A stretch of 64,000 nt of DNA from Tachypleus tridentatus (GCF_004210375.1 NC_134834.1:161281290-161345289); one strand, 5' to 3'; positions 12,682 to 23,540 are shown, counted from the first letter of the stretch. The notes: generated by a model from the letters alone, not told the origin. Made by a program: numbers and translations.

Positions 12682-12941
12682 CTGGATGGGATACTAAGTT
12701 CCTGAACTATAAGTTCAGTCTTATACAATAATAAAAGACCTCTGTTTGGATCTCTATTATCTTTCCTGTCATGTCTAATAGTGGAGTAGCCGTTTAATTT
12801 AAAACTATGGTAGTTATGTAGGAGAGTTTCACTAATTATAATTACATCAGGTTTTATGGAGTTTGTTGTATCTTCAATCTCATGTTTCTTGGAAGCAAGA
12901 GCACCCTGGATATTGATGTGTAGAACTGTGAAGTTATCCAT
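12682..12941 (-). CDS. Jockey ORF2, 5' segment: endonuclease N-terminus
   Basis: It starts at the ATG at 12,941 (MDNFTVLHINIQG) and carries the first endonuclease residues: Asn in HINIQG and Glu in IIISETLL. The frame runs to the hAT target duplication (SIPSS) and resumes after it at 9,795 in the same phase, so deleting the transposon plus one 8-bp copy would leave one open frame. The start overlaps the ORF1 stop (ATGGATAA), which suggests translation of ORF2 by reinitiation after ORF1, as inferred for other Jockey elements. Here transcription would run into hAT sequence, giving a truncated protein. Confidence 0.92.
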
Positions 12942-14458
12942 GTTTAGTAGAGTTTATGATGGAGGTTAAAATTTGCGGCAAGAATTTGTGTATGTTTTTC
13001 AAAATGATTTTAACTATTATGTCTGTGAGACTGTTGGTGTTTGTATATTCTGCCATTATTTCCGAGAAAGTGGAAGTTATGGCAGATGTCAGTGTTGTTT
13101 CAATTGTTGTTGGTTGTGTATTTTGAGGTGGTTTTGGTATTTCCTCTTCACTTGGTAATGGTTTTTCCTGTCGGGATGATGAATTTTTAACCACTGCAGC
13201 ATAAGCGTTTGTTTGTGTAGTTGTACTTTGTGGTGCTGGAGTGGTAGGTGTGGATTCCTTTATTGTTCATGTTGGGATTTTTAATTTCGTACAAGTGTGA
13301 TTTAATGGATTTATATTTCTGACAACCTTTATAATTTGCCGTGTGTTCTTCCCCACAATTGCAGCATTTTGGTTTGGGGTTCTGTTTTGTACACTGTGTA
13401 ATGTGGTGATTCTCCCACAGCCCACACAACGCGCGTTTGCTTGGCATGCTGCTGCTACATGTCCAAAACCTTTGGCATTGGTAGCACTGTGTGACAACCA
13501 CTGCTGGTGTTTTTGTTTGTTCTACTGTGTACTTTTTATACCACATAGTGATACCATTATTAATGAATTGTGTAATATCCTGGCTGTTGTCTGTGACTAC
13601 TTTGATTAGGTTTGTGGGTCTTTTAGTAATATTTGAAATTATACAGTCTACTGAAATATGTTTTGTGTACTTAACGCTTCCTTAATGTCTTCTATGTCTA
13701 TTGAATTATGTACAATTCGCACCACAAAAGATTTCGGTGTTGGTTTAGTTCCTGGTAGGTGTATTGTAATATTTCCTGTTTTGAACGCGTCTGAAGGCCA
13801 AGCTTTTAGTAGACTGTTTAAGTCAGTGGGTTCCTGTCCTTGAACCAGAACACCGCCTCTGGGCAGACGCTTAATATTAGTAATCTTTGTGTTAGGTTTG
13901 CACCTGTATATTTCTTTGGCTAATTGTGGTTGGTTGAAATTACCAGGAACTCCTTGGATTATAATTGCGTGCTTAGGTGATTTTGGTGCGAGTTGTGTAT
14001 ATGTGTCTGTGGTGGTTGTTCTTTGTTTAATTTGTTTTTTCTGACTTCGAGTCTGCACAAGCGTGAAGCCTTCGTCGTCAGAAAGAACTTCGTCTTTGTC
14101 TGAACTTGTTTGTTGTGGAATATCCAGGGTGGGGTTTGGGTTGCTACAACTGCTAGTTGTTGGCATATTATAGTCTATAACCGTAGTCTTAGCTACATTA
14201 TCTTCAGATGCTGAAAGTATAATATCTTTTACTAGTTTTCTTTTTTTTTCTAGTCCTAACAGTATTTTCTTTAATAGGCGTTAACTTTGCTTTTAATTCT
14301 TTTTCTGCTATAAACATTAAAGATTTTAATTTTACATTTTCATTTTCTATTTGGCCACAGTCACTAGACTTACTTTTTGTCCCTGAAATAGACGGGCTTG
14401 CTCCCTCAGTTTCAGACGCTACATCGTTTTCCCTGGTCTCCGACTCCCCGGCCGGCAT
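12934..14458 (-). pseudogene. Jockey ORF1, gag-like with three zinc knuckles, frameshifted
   Basis: The likely start is the ATG at 14,458 (MPAGESETRENDVASETEG). An A-run at about 14,236-14,245 shifts the frame into KDIILSASEDNVAKT and then MPTTSSCSNP. A second shift occurs near 13,653. A third lies within the zinc-knuckle region around 13,470. The knuckles read as CxxC-x4-H-x4-C around CYQCQ/GFGHVAAAC, then CxGC with H and C downstream, then CCNCGEEHTANYKGC. Another shift leads to the C-terminal segment that ends KHG-stop at 12,934. The protein would bind element RNA. Because ORF2 is open, some of these shifts, especially in homopolymers, may be sequencing errors. Confidence 0.85.
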
Positions 14459-14650
14459 GTCGCCTCGTTGTTTAGCGAAGTTGAACTTCCTGTCTCGGGC
14501 TAATTCAAATGGTAAAAAGATCTTCTGCCTTTGTATCAACTAGCGTGAAACTCGAAGTGAATAGTAAAAACACTACCAAAATATGAAGCGAAGTATGGGT
14601 TGTATACACGTAGAAATCAAGAGACTTTCAGAGGTATATCCTTCCTTTAC

Positions 14651-14841
14651 CCTCTCCAAGCGCAGAATCCAATAAATAAACAGAAAAACAATTAAAAGGA
14701 TTAGAAATTTAAATAACGGTTTATTTTCAAATATATGGAATATCCTGCTTGTATTCTTTATCGTATTGTTGAACATTTCGCCTTCACTGTTTCGATCTTC
14801 CTTCTCCATTGGTAGTTCCTTCTCCTGAAATTTTCCAGTTC
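14651..14841 (-). CDS. Candidate coding exon 2 of an unrecognised membrane protein
   Basis: An acceptor (acttcctatatatatttcag) precedes 14,841 and a donor AGG|GTAAAG follows 14,651. The open frame, entered with two bases of a split codon, reads TGKFQEKELPMEKEDRNSEG and then a hydrophobic run PLFKFLILLIVFLFIYWIL followed by RLER. The phase fits the donor of the exon at 15,100-15,319 exactly (G + GA). Length is 191 bases, ending in phase 0. No family is recognised. The Jockey insertion starts about 110 bases downstream, so it would lie in the next intron. Confidence 0.3.
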
Positions 14842-15099
14842 CTGAAATATATATAGGAAGTATATATTTTATTTTATAATTTATACATAAATTATTTTAT
14901 TAAACACCGATTTCTAGCGTATGTCGTCAAAGACGTTTGTGTTTCACTGGGGCCGTTACATATGTGTATTACAACGGGACGCACAATCAGACCAAACTAA
15001 AATCATGAGAATATAATCATTATTGATTTTGATTGTCAGGTTGGCTAAAACTCTGCTGGTTCTTAATAGATTTAATACAGGAAGAATTGGGTTTTTTAC

Positions 15100-15319
15100 C
15101 TGTGTTGGTCAATTTCCATATAAAGACCCGCCGTTGTGAATTAGACATCGTATAAGCAGTTGAAGTTTTGCTATTTTCATTTAAATCATGTATTTTTCTT
15201 TTTGTTGAATTTTTTTTTGAAAATATCATGTCCTGGGTGTCTGTTTTAATAACAACAAACAGACACACCAGAAGAACTCCGAAAAAGATGTTAGATTTGG
15301 TATAAACGTTTTGCAACAT
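15100..15319 (-). CDS. Candidate first coding exon, N-terminal signal anchor
   Basis: From the ATG at 15,319 the frame reads MLQNVYTKSNIFFGVLLVCL, a short basic N-terminus followed by a hydrophobic segment, then a polar Lys/Ser/Thr-rich part ending QRRVFIWKLTNT. It ends in a good donor, ACACAG|GTAAAAA, after 220 bases (phase 1). An in-frame TGA lies upstream of the ATG. This arrangement suggests a type II membrane or secreted protein such as a Golgi enzyme, but no catalytic domain is present, so the function is unknown. It pairs with 14,651-14,841. A chance open frame is possible. Confidence 0.3.
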
Positions 15320-15870
15320 GTCAAGTGTTTCTCTTTGGCTTTCGAACTATTTCAAATTGAACTCATTCTACACAAATCCGTTGATAACGGATAATAAGAG
15401 AGTATTGTTGTGGGGTAGACAATATTTATTGCAATAATATGCTATGATACTGCTTTTATATCTAAACAATATTAGTAAACTGATTTTACCAATTTCAAAT
15501 CAGCGAACAGCAGTAACCTTGAATTTATTTGACTTTAGAAAATAAAACGACCTTAAAATTAGAGATGTAACTATATATATAAGTACACACATATTAAGGT
15601 ATTTTAAAATTTCACAAACTTTCGCATTTACTTCTCATTAGGGTTAATATACACAACTATTTGATATTAGAATATTTATTACCTGTAGTGTTCTATCTCT
15701 CGAGTCTGTGGTAACGTGCGTCTAACAATGTATAAATTTCAATTGTTCTCATATTAGAGTAAAACTTATATAGCAATACTAACGTGATATATTGTTACGT
15801 ATTATAATTTGAAATACTGGGAAATTTTGATTGAGGAGTTAATTAAATGTTAATAAGTATGAAATTTACG
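15320..15870. other. No gene recognised
   Basis: AT-rich DNA upstream of the candidate first exon. No clear promoter element was identified. Confidence 0.4.
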
Positions 15871-16052
15871 ATACTAATGACTCTTAATTTGAGGATGATG
15901 GATTTGAATCCCTATCTCAAAAACTTTGTCTCCCTTTCAGCCTTCGGGGCGTTATAAAGTTACGGTTAATCTTATAATTCGCTGGTAAAAGAGTAGCCCA
16001 AGAATTGACGGTGGGTGGTGATGACTATCTGCCTTCCTTCTTGTCTTACACT
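15871..16052 (+). repeat. tRNA-derived SINE, worn copy cut off at its 3' side
   Basis: Starts in the decayed tRNA head (ctcttaatttgaggatgatgg, compare ctcgtaatctgaggatcgcgg) and runs through the body to 'cttacactgcta', where it meets the next SINE. Confidence 0.8.
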
Positions 16053-16318
16053 GCTAGACCTGGCATGGCCTAGCGCGTTAAGGCGTGCGCTTCGTAATCT
16101 GAGGATCGCGGGTTCGCGCCCGAGTCGCGCCAGACATGCTCGCCCTCCCAGCTGTGGGGGCGTTATAATGTCACGGTCAATCCCACTATTCGTTGGTAAA
16201 AGGGTAGCCCAAGAGTTGGCGGTGGGTGGTTATGACTAGCTGCCTTCCCTCTAGTCTTACACTGCTAAAGTAGGGACAGCTACAGATAGCTAGTAGCTTT
16301 GCGGAAATTCTCAAACAA
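16053..16318 (+). repeat. tRNA-derived SINE, 'CTAGCGCG' head type
   Basis: The tRNA-like head, with CCTGGCATGGCCTAGCGCG and the B-box-like GGGTTCGCGCCC, is followed by the body (ggcgttataatgt...gtagcccaagagttggcggtgg) and ends in a short CAAACAAAC tail. It begins inside or directly against the older SINE at 15,871-16,052. Confidence 0.9.
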
Positions 16319-19039
16319 ACTTACGTTTGTAGATTGCACAAAATTAAAAACAAAGAACCAACCTGTCCATTTAATGAAACTAGCTGGATGGAAGTTATGT
16401 AAATTCATGATTAATAAAAGGTTATCTTAGGACATGAAAGTTATTTATATTTATAAATTTCATATATATTCTTTTAAAACCGAAAACTCTCATAGAAAAG
16501 TCAAAACACAAAATGTAAACCCGTAAATTTACATGTATCTCTTCATGGAAACACAAATCTTCATGCCGAATTTGGTGAAGATTCATCAACAGAGGCGAAG
16601 TTGTGGTAAAAAAACAAAACAAACGCAAAAACACTCGTATATCCACACCCTGCGGATAGATATACAACAGACAATACTGTTGTATTTTCAAGACGGCCAG
16701 TGTAAGTATTAAAACTTTACACATTTTTACTTCAAGTGACCGTCTCGTTATCACGAAACACAGTACTAGTTCCGTATTTGAAGTGTTTATGAAGCATATC
16801 TGCTTCCTGAGAATGGAGAAAAACAAAGCCCTCCGCGACAAGAAACGTGACCGACATTTTTTCAACATTGTGATGTATTTGTATATTTCGTAATGAATAA
16901 CACAGCAGCACATATTTTAATTTTAAGAGTGTTCTTAAAACGTTCAACCATAAACACTTTATTTTATGTGTTGTAAAGAAGTTGATTTCTTGTTCCTAGA
17001 GATGACGTTAGAACACATGATTAGAAAGGTTATGTTCCAGCATCACTAAGAAGTTTAGAGTGTGTTCGACCTTGTTTTGAAAGTTTCTTGAAGGATTTTA
17101 CTAGTGTCCTCCTTTCTTATTTTTGAACAGAATAATTCATGCATATTAAAAAAAAACATCGATACACATCAGCAAATATTCAACTAATTGTTATAGTGTA
17201 ATTATATATGGTTGGTTCATGTAAAACTGGTTCAACGTTATAATTACTGTCAATAATTGACATCATTTTCTGTACTTATCTATCATTACATACCATGTAA
17301 ATTAATAATTAATAACTAACTCATGCTTTTTAAATTAAAGGTTGATTAATTAATTGAATTATTAATATATACGTAATTTGTAAATTGAATTAATCAATAT
17401 GCAAATATAATTAATCAGGTTAATTAACTGCTCCGCTCCCTTATACCTGAGAGGGGGCTTACAGGTTTAATGTTCCTGGTGTCCTCGGATAGTGCATGTT
17501 TACTTTTGATTCCAAAATCCTATCCTAATTGCAAATGAAATATTGTAAATATTTGAAAATTGAGATGATGATTTGAATTTCTAAATTTGGTGTTGAAGAA
17601 TGATGTATTCTGTAGGATCTCAAAAACATAAAGGTTGCAACAGATGTTTTAACATTATATTGTGACATGAGAGAAAAGTACGTAAGTGATCTATAAAGCA
17701 TGTTTAGAGACTTTTACCCAACAAGACTAGAAGTTTTTAAATTTCCTGAAAGGCGTTATAATTAAGTAAAAGGGGAAAATGACTTTGCCTGTGAGGGGGT
17801 TAAAATACATAACAAGTTTAACGTGAAAATCCTTAATCAGGATAATTTTGGAAATTGCGAAAAAACGTTGGCTACCAACATTTTGTATATATTGTCACTA
17901 TCACACACAAATTACACTTTTTGTAACGTTAAATGGGAAAATTCGTCGCAATGACGGAAAGACGGACTAGAGGTTAGAAATAAAGAATAAACTCACATGT
18001 TCCGGAACATTTTTTGTAATTTTATTTATCATCACAGCTATGTTGAAAATTATTAATTGCACAATATCTTGCTCACTTTTATAGTAGTTGTAGTTAAGGT
18101 AAGGAAAATGTACAGTGGTTAAATTGGACCCAACGACGTTAGGTATACCTCCTCCTGACATGTTCCTGCTCTTTTGGTTGAAACAAATATAGATCTATAC
18201 GTTTTTAATTAAGATTTTAATATAAACACTAACTCAATATACAAATAAATATATGAATATATTAGTTCGTTATAGTGATTTATAACTTATAAACACAGAA
18301 TAGGAGCATACATGATTATAGAAAGAGGTTAGGGCTGGATGCAACTAATTTTAGTGAGAAAATTTCATGAGAACATTTGATGCTGACTGTAGGATCGTAA
18401 TTTCGAATAACGTAATGTGTTAGCTGATCACAGGAACTGGATGGATTTTGAATTACCGGCGTTTTTCTCCAGAAATGAGTGGACAGAATTTAAAAGCATG
18501 ATATTTGTTTTTACGAATTTATAATTTTACTATGTATGTTACTATCGTACTTGGGAACTTTTCAATTTATTTTATCCAAATTCTTTCGATATTCTGTTTC
18601 GATTGACATTTTTATTGAAGAAGCTTGTCTTTTTTTAACCGATGTAAAATAAAGAAAAAATCAGTTCTTACACTTCCAACTTCTTACACTTGAAAATAAA
18701 TACAAAATCTGATTGATCTTAACAAATGTTGATTTGTATCATATCATATGATGTAAACTGATTCGCTTCAACCCACAACAACATCTAAATAAACAGTTTT
18801 ATTATTTAAAATAAAATAAAACAAATATCCTATGGTCCTATTCGATCAGCAGTGCATCAGAGTTTAAGCTTAAATCATCGGAGTCCTGTCGCAGATTCTG
18901 TAATATATAGTAATCGTCCGTATTTTCGTTGTGTAACCTGTTCTGTGTATCCTGAAATGTTCTGTGATCAAAATCAGATAGGTTATATTAATTGGTTATT
19001 GTTCTGATTAGTGTTTATTTGTAGTATTAATACTATAAC
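16319..19039. other. No gene recognised; AT-rich repeat copy at 17,340-17,500
   Basis: A minus-strand open frame at 16,422-16,913 contains hydrophobic stretches and a motif resembling dispersed-repeat sequence ('cttcaccaaattcggcatgaag' read on the minus strand); it is not convincing as a gene. The inverted counterpart of the 2,040-2,170 repeat lies at 17,340-17,500. The rest is AT-rich and unassigned. Confidence 0.4.
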
Positions 19040-19320
19040 TACTAATGTCTCGCAATATATTACGTATAGAATAAGAGAAGTTTCACTTCGTTCTGGTTTT
19101 AATTGTCTGAACAGTGAAGAATCCTTTCTCCAAAGAATGTTTAAGACTTTTCAATTACATCTTATAACAGTAGACGTATAGGTAAATGCCAAACTATTTC
19201 CTTTATTTACATTAAGATGTATTTTAATTTGTGTTCCTAGTTCAAATATCATAGATCCAACATAAACCTGTTTGCAACGAGTACAAGTGAATTTCTAAAC
19301 GTGCGATTCCCAGTGGTAAA
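19040..19320 (-). pseudogene. Penelope-like element remnant, GIY-YIG region
   Basis: The minus-strand translation includes FTCTRCKQVYVGSMIFELGT followed by QIKIHLNVNKGN, then a frame change and FRQLKPERSET. This matches the CxxC...YVGST...H pattern of the GIY-YIG endonuclease domain and the C-terminal tail of Penelope-like elements. Stops and frame changes show decay. Upstream sequence to about 19,560 may hold worn reverse transcriptase. The subfamily differs from the copy at 22,141, which has YIGET. Confidence 0.55.
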
Positions 19321-20239
19321 ATTGAATCTTTTATTTTGAAGAAGTTATATATACTTGAAAATTCAATACCACTCTCAGTGAACTGTAACATTAAATTGTT
19401 CACCATCAGCAAACATTTGTTCAGGATTTTGTTAATGAGTTTTATAATGGAATCGGCTCTGTAAGGCAGTAAAAATGATGTATGAAAACATGAATAATAA
19501 AGCTGCAGTAATTGAAATATAAAACTGATAAATTTGGTTTAAGATAACGTGATACAGGTAATGTCTTCCTCTTCTCGAAACTTGTAGATGTAATAAAGGT
19601 AATGATGTCTGTTCCTTCTTCAGTATTGAACTTTATGTTCTGTTGTCTTTAATTCAGATATGATAAACAATTTTGTTTGTGTCATTTATTTTTGAAGGGT
19701 ACAAAAATATCTATTTACATTTTCTATAAAGAACTGATTTGAAATGATCAAGACAGGTGTAACTACAATTTTTCATGACAACACAGGAAAACATTAGCTA
19801 AGCTCAGAGCTCATTTCGATCCCATTAATACCTCATGAGTTTGGTGATAAAAAGAAACCAGTCTAAGATGTTCCTACACTGCACCACTGTGTGACATGAT
19901 AAGTGATGGCAAAGATTTTATCGTTTTTTTGTTCAGGAGTTTTCAAGTGTGGAAATGATAGCATTTTTAAGAACTTACAAGTGAAAGTAAAGAGAAAAGT
20001 GACTGTATTACGTCAGTCACTGTTCAATAAATTGCCACAATGATCAATGTGAATATTTCCAAGTGAGTTAATATTTTATAAAGATGAATACAATAAATAT
20101 GTTTTGCCCATTTCGTAAATATGTATCTCTGTTGCAATGGAGTTCAAAATCAGAAATCTTAAACAGAAAATATCCTATAGTTATATTTTTTCCGATGGAT
20201 CTTAGTGCCTTACAATATTACTATGTACTGTGAATCCCA
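19321..20239. other. Probably continued Penelope remnant, then unrecognised DNA
   Basis: No clear motif beyond the GIY-YIG block. The positions before 19,560 may belong to the same element. Confidence 0.3.
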
Positions 20240-20340
20240 TGGCCGTAGGTGTACTATTCAATTAGAGAAGAGTAGCCCAAATGTTGACGGTGCGTGTTGT
20301 TGACTGCATAGTAGTTGCCTTCTTCTTAGTTTTGCAGTTC
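20240..20340 (+). repeat. SINE body fragment, degenerate
   Basis: Retains 'actattcaattagagaagagtagcccaaatgttgacggtg', matching the SINE body. Head and tail are missing. Confidence 0.6.
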
Positions 20341-20780
20341 AAAATCAATGATGGCTATGTTTAGATAAAAATTGTATGGCTTTGAGATAAAATTTTAACA
20401 CTACCAAAAGTAGTACACTGTGTTGAAATTTTGTCTGACGCTACGCGGAAGTACGTCATCATTATGAACTTTATAACTTCCGGTGCTGAAATGGAACTCG
20501 TCAAAGACACGCGATTTAAGGTGTCTGGGCTGATCTAAGTATACTACAGCAGAAGTTTATTAAAAATAATAATGTGAAATAAAACCAAACACTGACGTTC
20601 GAGTTGTTTATGTAACCCTGATGACGTATTTCCGTATAACAGAGACGGACCTTAATCGACTTTATTTGCAAGTGCATCAGTAGCTTCATTTAACTTCACG
20701 TTCTATCATAAGTCATGTTTTTTTGTTTTTTTTTTATAAGATATTTTAACACATAACATACCTCAGTATGTGGTACAAAC

Positions 20781-21055
20781 GACTCGACATGGCTAGGTGG
20801 TTAGGGAGCTTGACTCGTAATCTGAGACTTGGGGGTTCGAATTCCCGTCATACCAAGCATGCTTGCCTTTTCAACCGTGACGGTGCTATAAAGTGATGGT
20901 CAATCCAACTATTTGTTTGTGAAAGAGTAGCCCAAGATTTGGCTGTGGGTGGTGACGACTACCTGCTTTCCTTCTGGTCTTAAACTGCTAAATTAGGGAC
21001 ACTCGGTGCAGATAGCTCTCGTGTAGCTTTGGGCAAAATTCGAAAACACAGTAAA
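20781..21055 (+). repeat. tRNA-derived SINE, 'GTGGTTA' head type
   Basis: Near full length. The head, with CATGGCTAGGTGGTTAGGGA and the B-box-like GGGTTCGAATTCCC, is followed by the body and a degenerate tail. Confidence 0.9.
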
Positions 21056-21412
21056 CTTGGTACAAGTACAATATCTATTTCAACAAAAAAAAAAAAACTT
21101 GATTGCCAACAAGGATGTGATTGAGAAGCTAATAGATCACATAAACAGGCTTTTCTTGTTCTAATTGGAACTTTCGTCTGTAGTTTGTGATATAAGAGAA
21201 GAAATGTTGATTTATAAGGTTGATAATGACTGATATGATTATAAACATCTTTCTATGAAAGTATGGATGTTTTCTAAAGTTTTGTTCTTTTATTTTTTCC
21301 CCACCCATAGGGGAGTTATAAGTCTTTAAATTAACAGCTCTAAAATTTGGAATTTGATTATCTACGGTGGAAACAGTAGAGATAAAGGGGACTTTAATTG
21401 TCTTTTTTTTTT
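21056..21412. other. No gene recognised
   Basis: AT-rich sequence between a SINE and a short minisatellite; nothing identified. Confidence 0.4.
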
Positions 21413-21560
21413 ATAAATTAGTCTACCATGTGAACATTTAAAAAATAACTTCTCCCCATGTTTTTATAAATTAGTCCACCAGGTGAACATTTAAAAAATA
21501 ACTTCTCCCCTTGTTTTTATAAGTTAGTTCACCAGGAGAACATTTAAAAACTAAATTCTC
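21413..21560. repeat. About 58-bp tandem repeat, 2.5-3 copies
   Basis: Units share 'tagtcYaccaKgtgaacatt' followed by aaaaaataacttctcccc and tgtttttata. Copies drift in the third unit. Confidence 0.8.
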
Positions 21561-21871
21561 TAATCGTATTTTGCAAATTAGTCGTGTATGTTTAATATAC
21601 AATCTGGCCAACTCTGCTCTTTCACTGAGTTAAAATTTGATTTTGGTTTTTCTACTATCAACCTAAACAACGTCACTCCATTCTGACGTAAAACACTTAT
21701 CACTGACATTCAGGTTGTTATCCTAACAAATTTCATTAGTTGTTAATAGTGGCCATTCGTATTCAGGGCAGAAATTTCTTAAATTTCACTTTCTTACTTC
21801 TTTTTAAAACCTATCATTGATATTTAAGTTAAACCTACCCAACATAAACTCTACCTATTGTTAACACTTAT

Positions 21872-21995
21872 CATTGACCGAAACATGATAACGATCGCAC
21901 GACTGAAAGGGCGAGTATGTTTGGTGCGACGGGGATTCGAACCTGCAACCTTCAGATTACGAATCGAACCCCTTATTAACCCACCTGGCTACTTC
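21872..21995 (-). repeat. SINE head fragment
   Basis: The reverse-oriented tRNA head and start of the body (ggggattcgaacctgcaacc, attacgaatcgaa). It abuts a short plus-strand head fragment at about 22,010-22,055 (ggtccagcatggccaggtgg). Confidence 0.85.
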
Positions 21996-22140
21996 TCAAA
22001 TGAATAGGTCCAGCATGGCCAGGTGGTTAAGACACTCATACTCCTAATCATACAGCTGTTGGAAGAATAATGGTTATTGTTGAGTAATAGCTTTGTATAT
22101 AAATATGTTGAAACAATAATTAAATAACACAGACGTTAAA

Positions 22141-22910
22141 ATAATAGTGGTTAAAACAATTAACAACGACTCAGACAAAATAAAACAATACTTCATCAGT
22201 ATCAATAAGTTTTTTATACAAACCATAGAAAACATTATATGCACACATCTAGACAAAAGGCAAAATCAACAAACAAAAGTAAATATATCTCACGAATCAA
22301 AAAATCACGAAACCATATACTGCTACATACCATATATTCCAGACATCAGCATAAAAATAACCAAAATTTTGCACAAACTAGTAACAAAATATGACATTCC
22401 AGTTAACACCAAATTTATTCAAAAACCAGGCACAAAAGTAAGGTCTATACTATGTAAAAACTACACTGACAAACACCACACCAAAATTATTTATAAAATG
22501 CAGTGTGATAACTGCCACTTCTATATTGGAGAAACAAGTAGAAAAATGGAAACCAGATTCAAAGAACACAAAAAGTGACCTTCACACATTTTTAAACACT
22601 GCAAATCAAATAAACACAACAAAACCATAGAAAACACCCACACACTAAATAAAGAAACAAACATAAAATTAAAGAAACCTAACTTACGCAACAATTCAAG
22701 CCTAAAATAAACCAATAAAAAGGAACACATTTATACTGATATTAATAAATATTATCAAACATTTAGCACGCCCTTTACATTCCTACACTCCATTACACAA
22801 GCGCTTCAAACATGTGGTCAGTTACCTCTTTCTTTCTTTGTGAACCTGACGATGACCACTACATCGAGCTTTCTCTATCCATACCAGTAGGTTTTACATA
22901 TATAAATGGT
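22141..22910 (+). pseudogene. Penelope-like element 3' part with GIY-YIG endonuclease
   Basis: An open frame from 22,147 to 22,578 includes YIPDISIKITKILHKL and ends with a domain reading MQCDNCHFYIGETSRKMETR...EH, the CxxC plus GIY-YIG core of Penelope-like retroelements. A TGA interrupts the domain after EHKK. The same frame then continues as PSHIFKHCKSNKHNKTIENT and KKPNLRNNSSLK, matching the usual C-terminus, to about 22,710. Sequence to 22,910 includes 'tttgtgaacctgacgatgacc', also present in reverse at 31,165-31,300, and is taken as 3' UTR. The reverse transcriptase part is missing, so this is a 5'-truncated dead copy. Confidence 0.85.
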
Positions 22911-23465
22911 AAAAACTATTTTGAAATTTGAAGAAAAATAAGCATATGAGTATCTAGAAAACTTGGAAAATATTTACATTTTTAGTGAAATATTTGTTGT
23001 TTTTTTACTTTGTAAACAATTCTATCTTTTTAAGAGTGGTAAGATAGAAATTAAAAAAAATATTCTGGCGTTTGTCGCATTTGAAATTATTTAGATTTTT
23101 ATCAATTACTTCAAATACCACTCCTTAACGTATTTTACATCTGAACATTGATGATAAAACTATAAAGAGTTTCAGGTTTCTTTTCTTTTCTTTCCAACCA
23201 ATAGCTTAATCTTTGAATGTACTCCTATATATCAGAATCCCCGGATGTTGATAGATTTATAGAACTGTGTATCCTTTAAGAAAAACATTAACTCTCTACC
23301 ATAACATTTATATCAGGCTGTGACTGTTATATAATATTAAAATAAATAGATAGAGCTTCCAGGATTCCAAAGGAAAATAAAGATCAAAACATAATAAATA
23401 ACAGGAAAACCATCAAAGCTGCTCCACACTTCTCTTCCCCTACTTAGAATCACTCATCTTTTGTA
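22911..23465. other. No gene recognised
   Basis: AT-rich sequence with no recognised element. Confidence 0.4.
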
Positions 23466-23540
23466 TCAATCTTCATAATGATACTCACTTTCATGGTCAT
23501 TAACATCTTGTTGTAGTCCTCCAAGTAGGTCTTTCAAGTC
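23466..23540 (-). CDS. Possible terminal exon, acidic C-terminus
   Basis: On the minus strand a long pyrimidine tract (tttttgttttccccattcat) leads to ACATTAG at about 23,541. The open frame that follows reads LKDLLGGLQQDVNDHESEY and ends HYED-stop at 23,466. The composition looks protein-like and acidic. No family is recognised, no upstream exon was identified, and I see no close AATAAA on this strand. It is recorded as a weak candidate only. Confidence 0.18.
   Translation of the reverse strand, partial: DLKDLLGGLQQDVNDHESEYHYED

Larger units (their letters stand above)
6900..14540 (-). mobile_element. Jockey-clade non-LTR retrotransposon, split by a hAT element
   Basis: The element reads right to left. 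ORF1 (14,458-12,934) encodes a gag-like protein with three CCHC zinc knuckles. ORF2 (from 12,941) encodes an endonuclease and reverse transcriptase and resumes after the hAT insertion at 9,796-12,681, ending at 7,228. ORF1 and ORF2 overlap at ATGGATAA. The 5' end is probably near 14,540 and the 3' end somewhere in 6,620-7,200; I could not find a target-site duplication, so both ends are approximate. Open ORF2 indicates a young copy. Assignment to Jockey rests on domain order and RT motifs. Confidence 0.92.

Noticed and set aside
16422..16913. 163-codon minus-strand frame with hydrophobic stretches
   Set aside because: No domain, unlikely composition, and part of it resembles a dispersed repeat. 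Kept only as unassigned sequence.
20795..20870. tRNA-like sequence resembling a functional tRNA gene
   Set aside because: It continues directly into the SINE body. The same holds at 40,413, 47,673 and 53,493; none has a proper acceptor stem followed by a T-run terminator.
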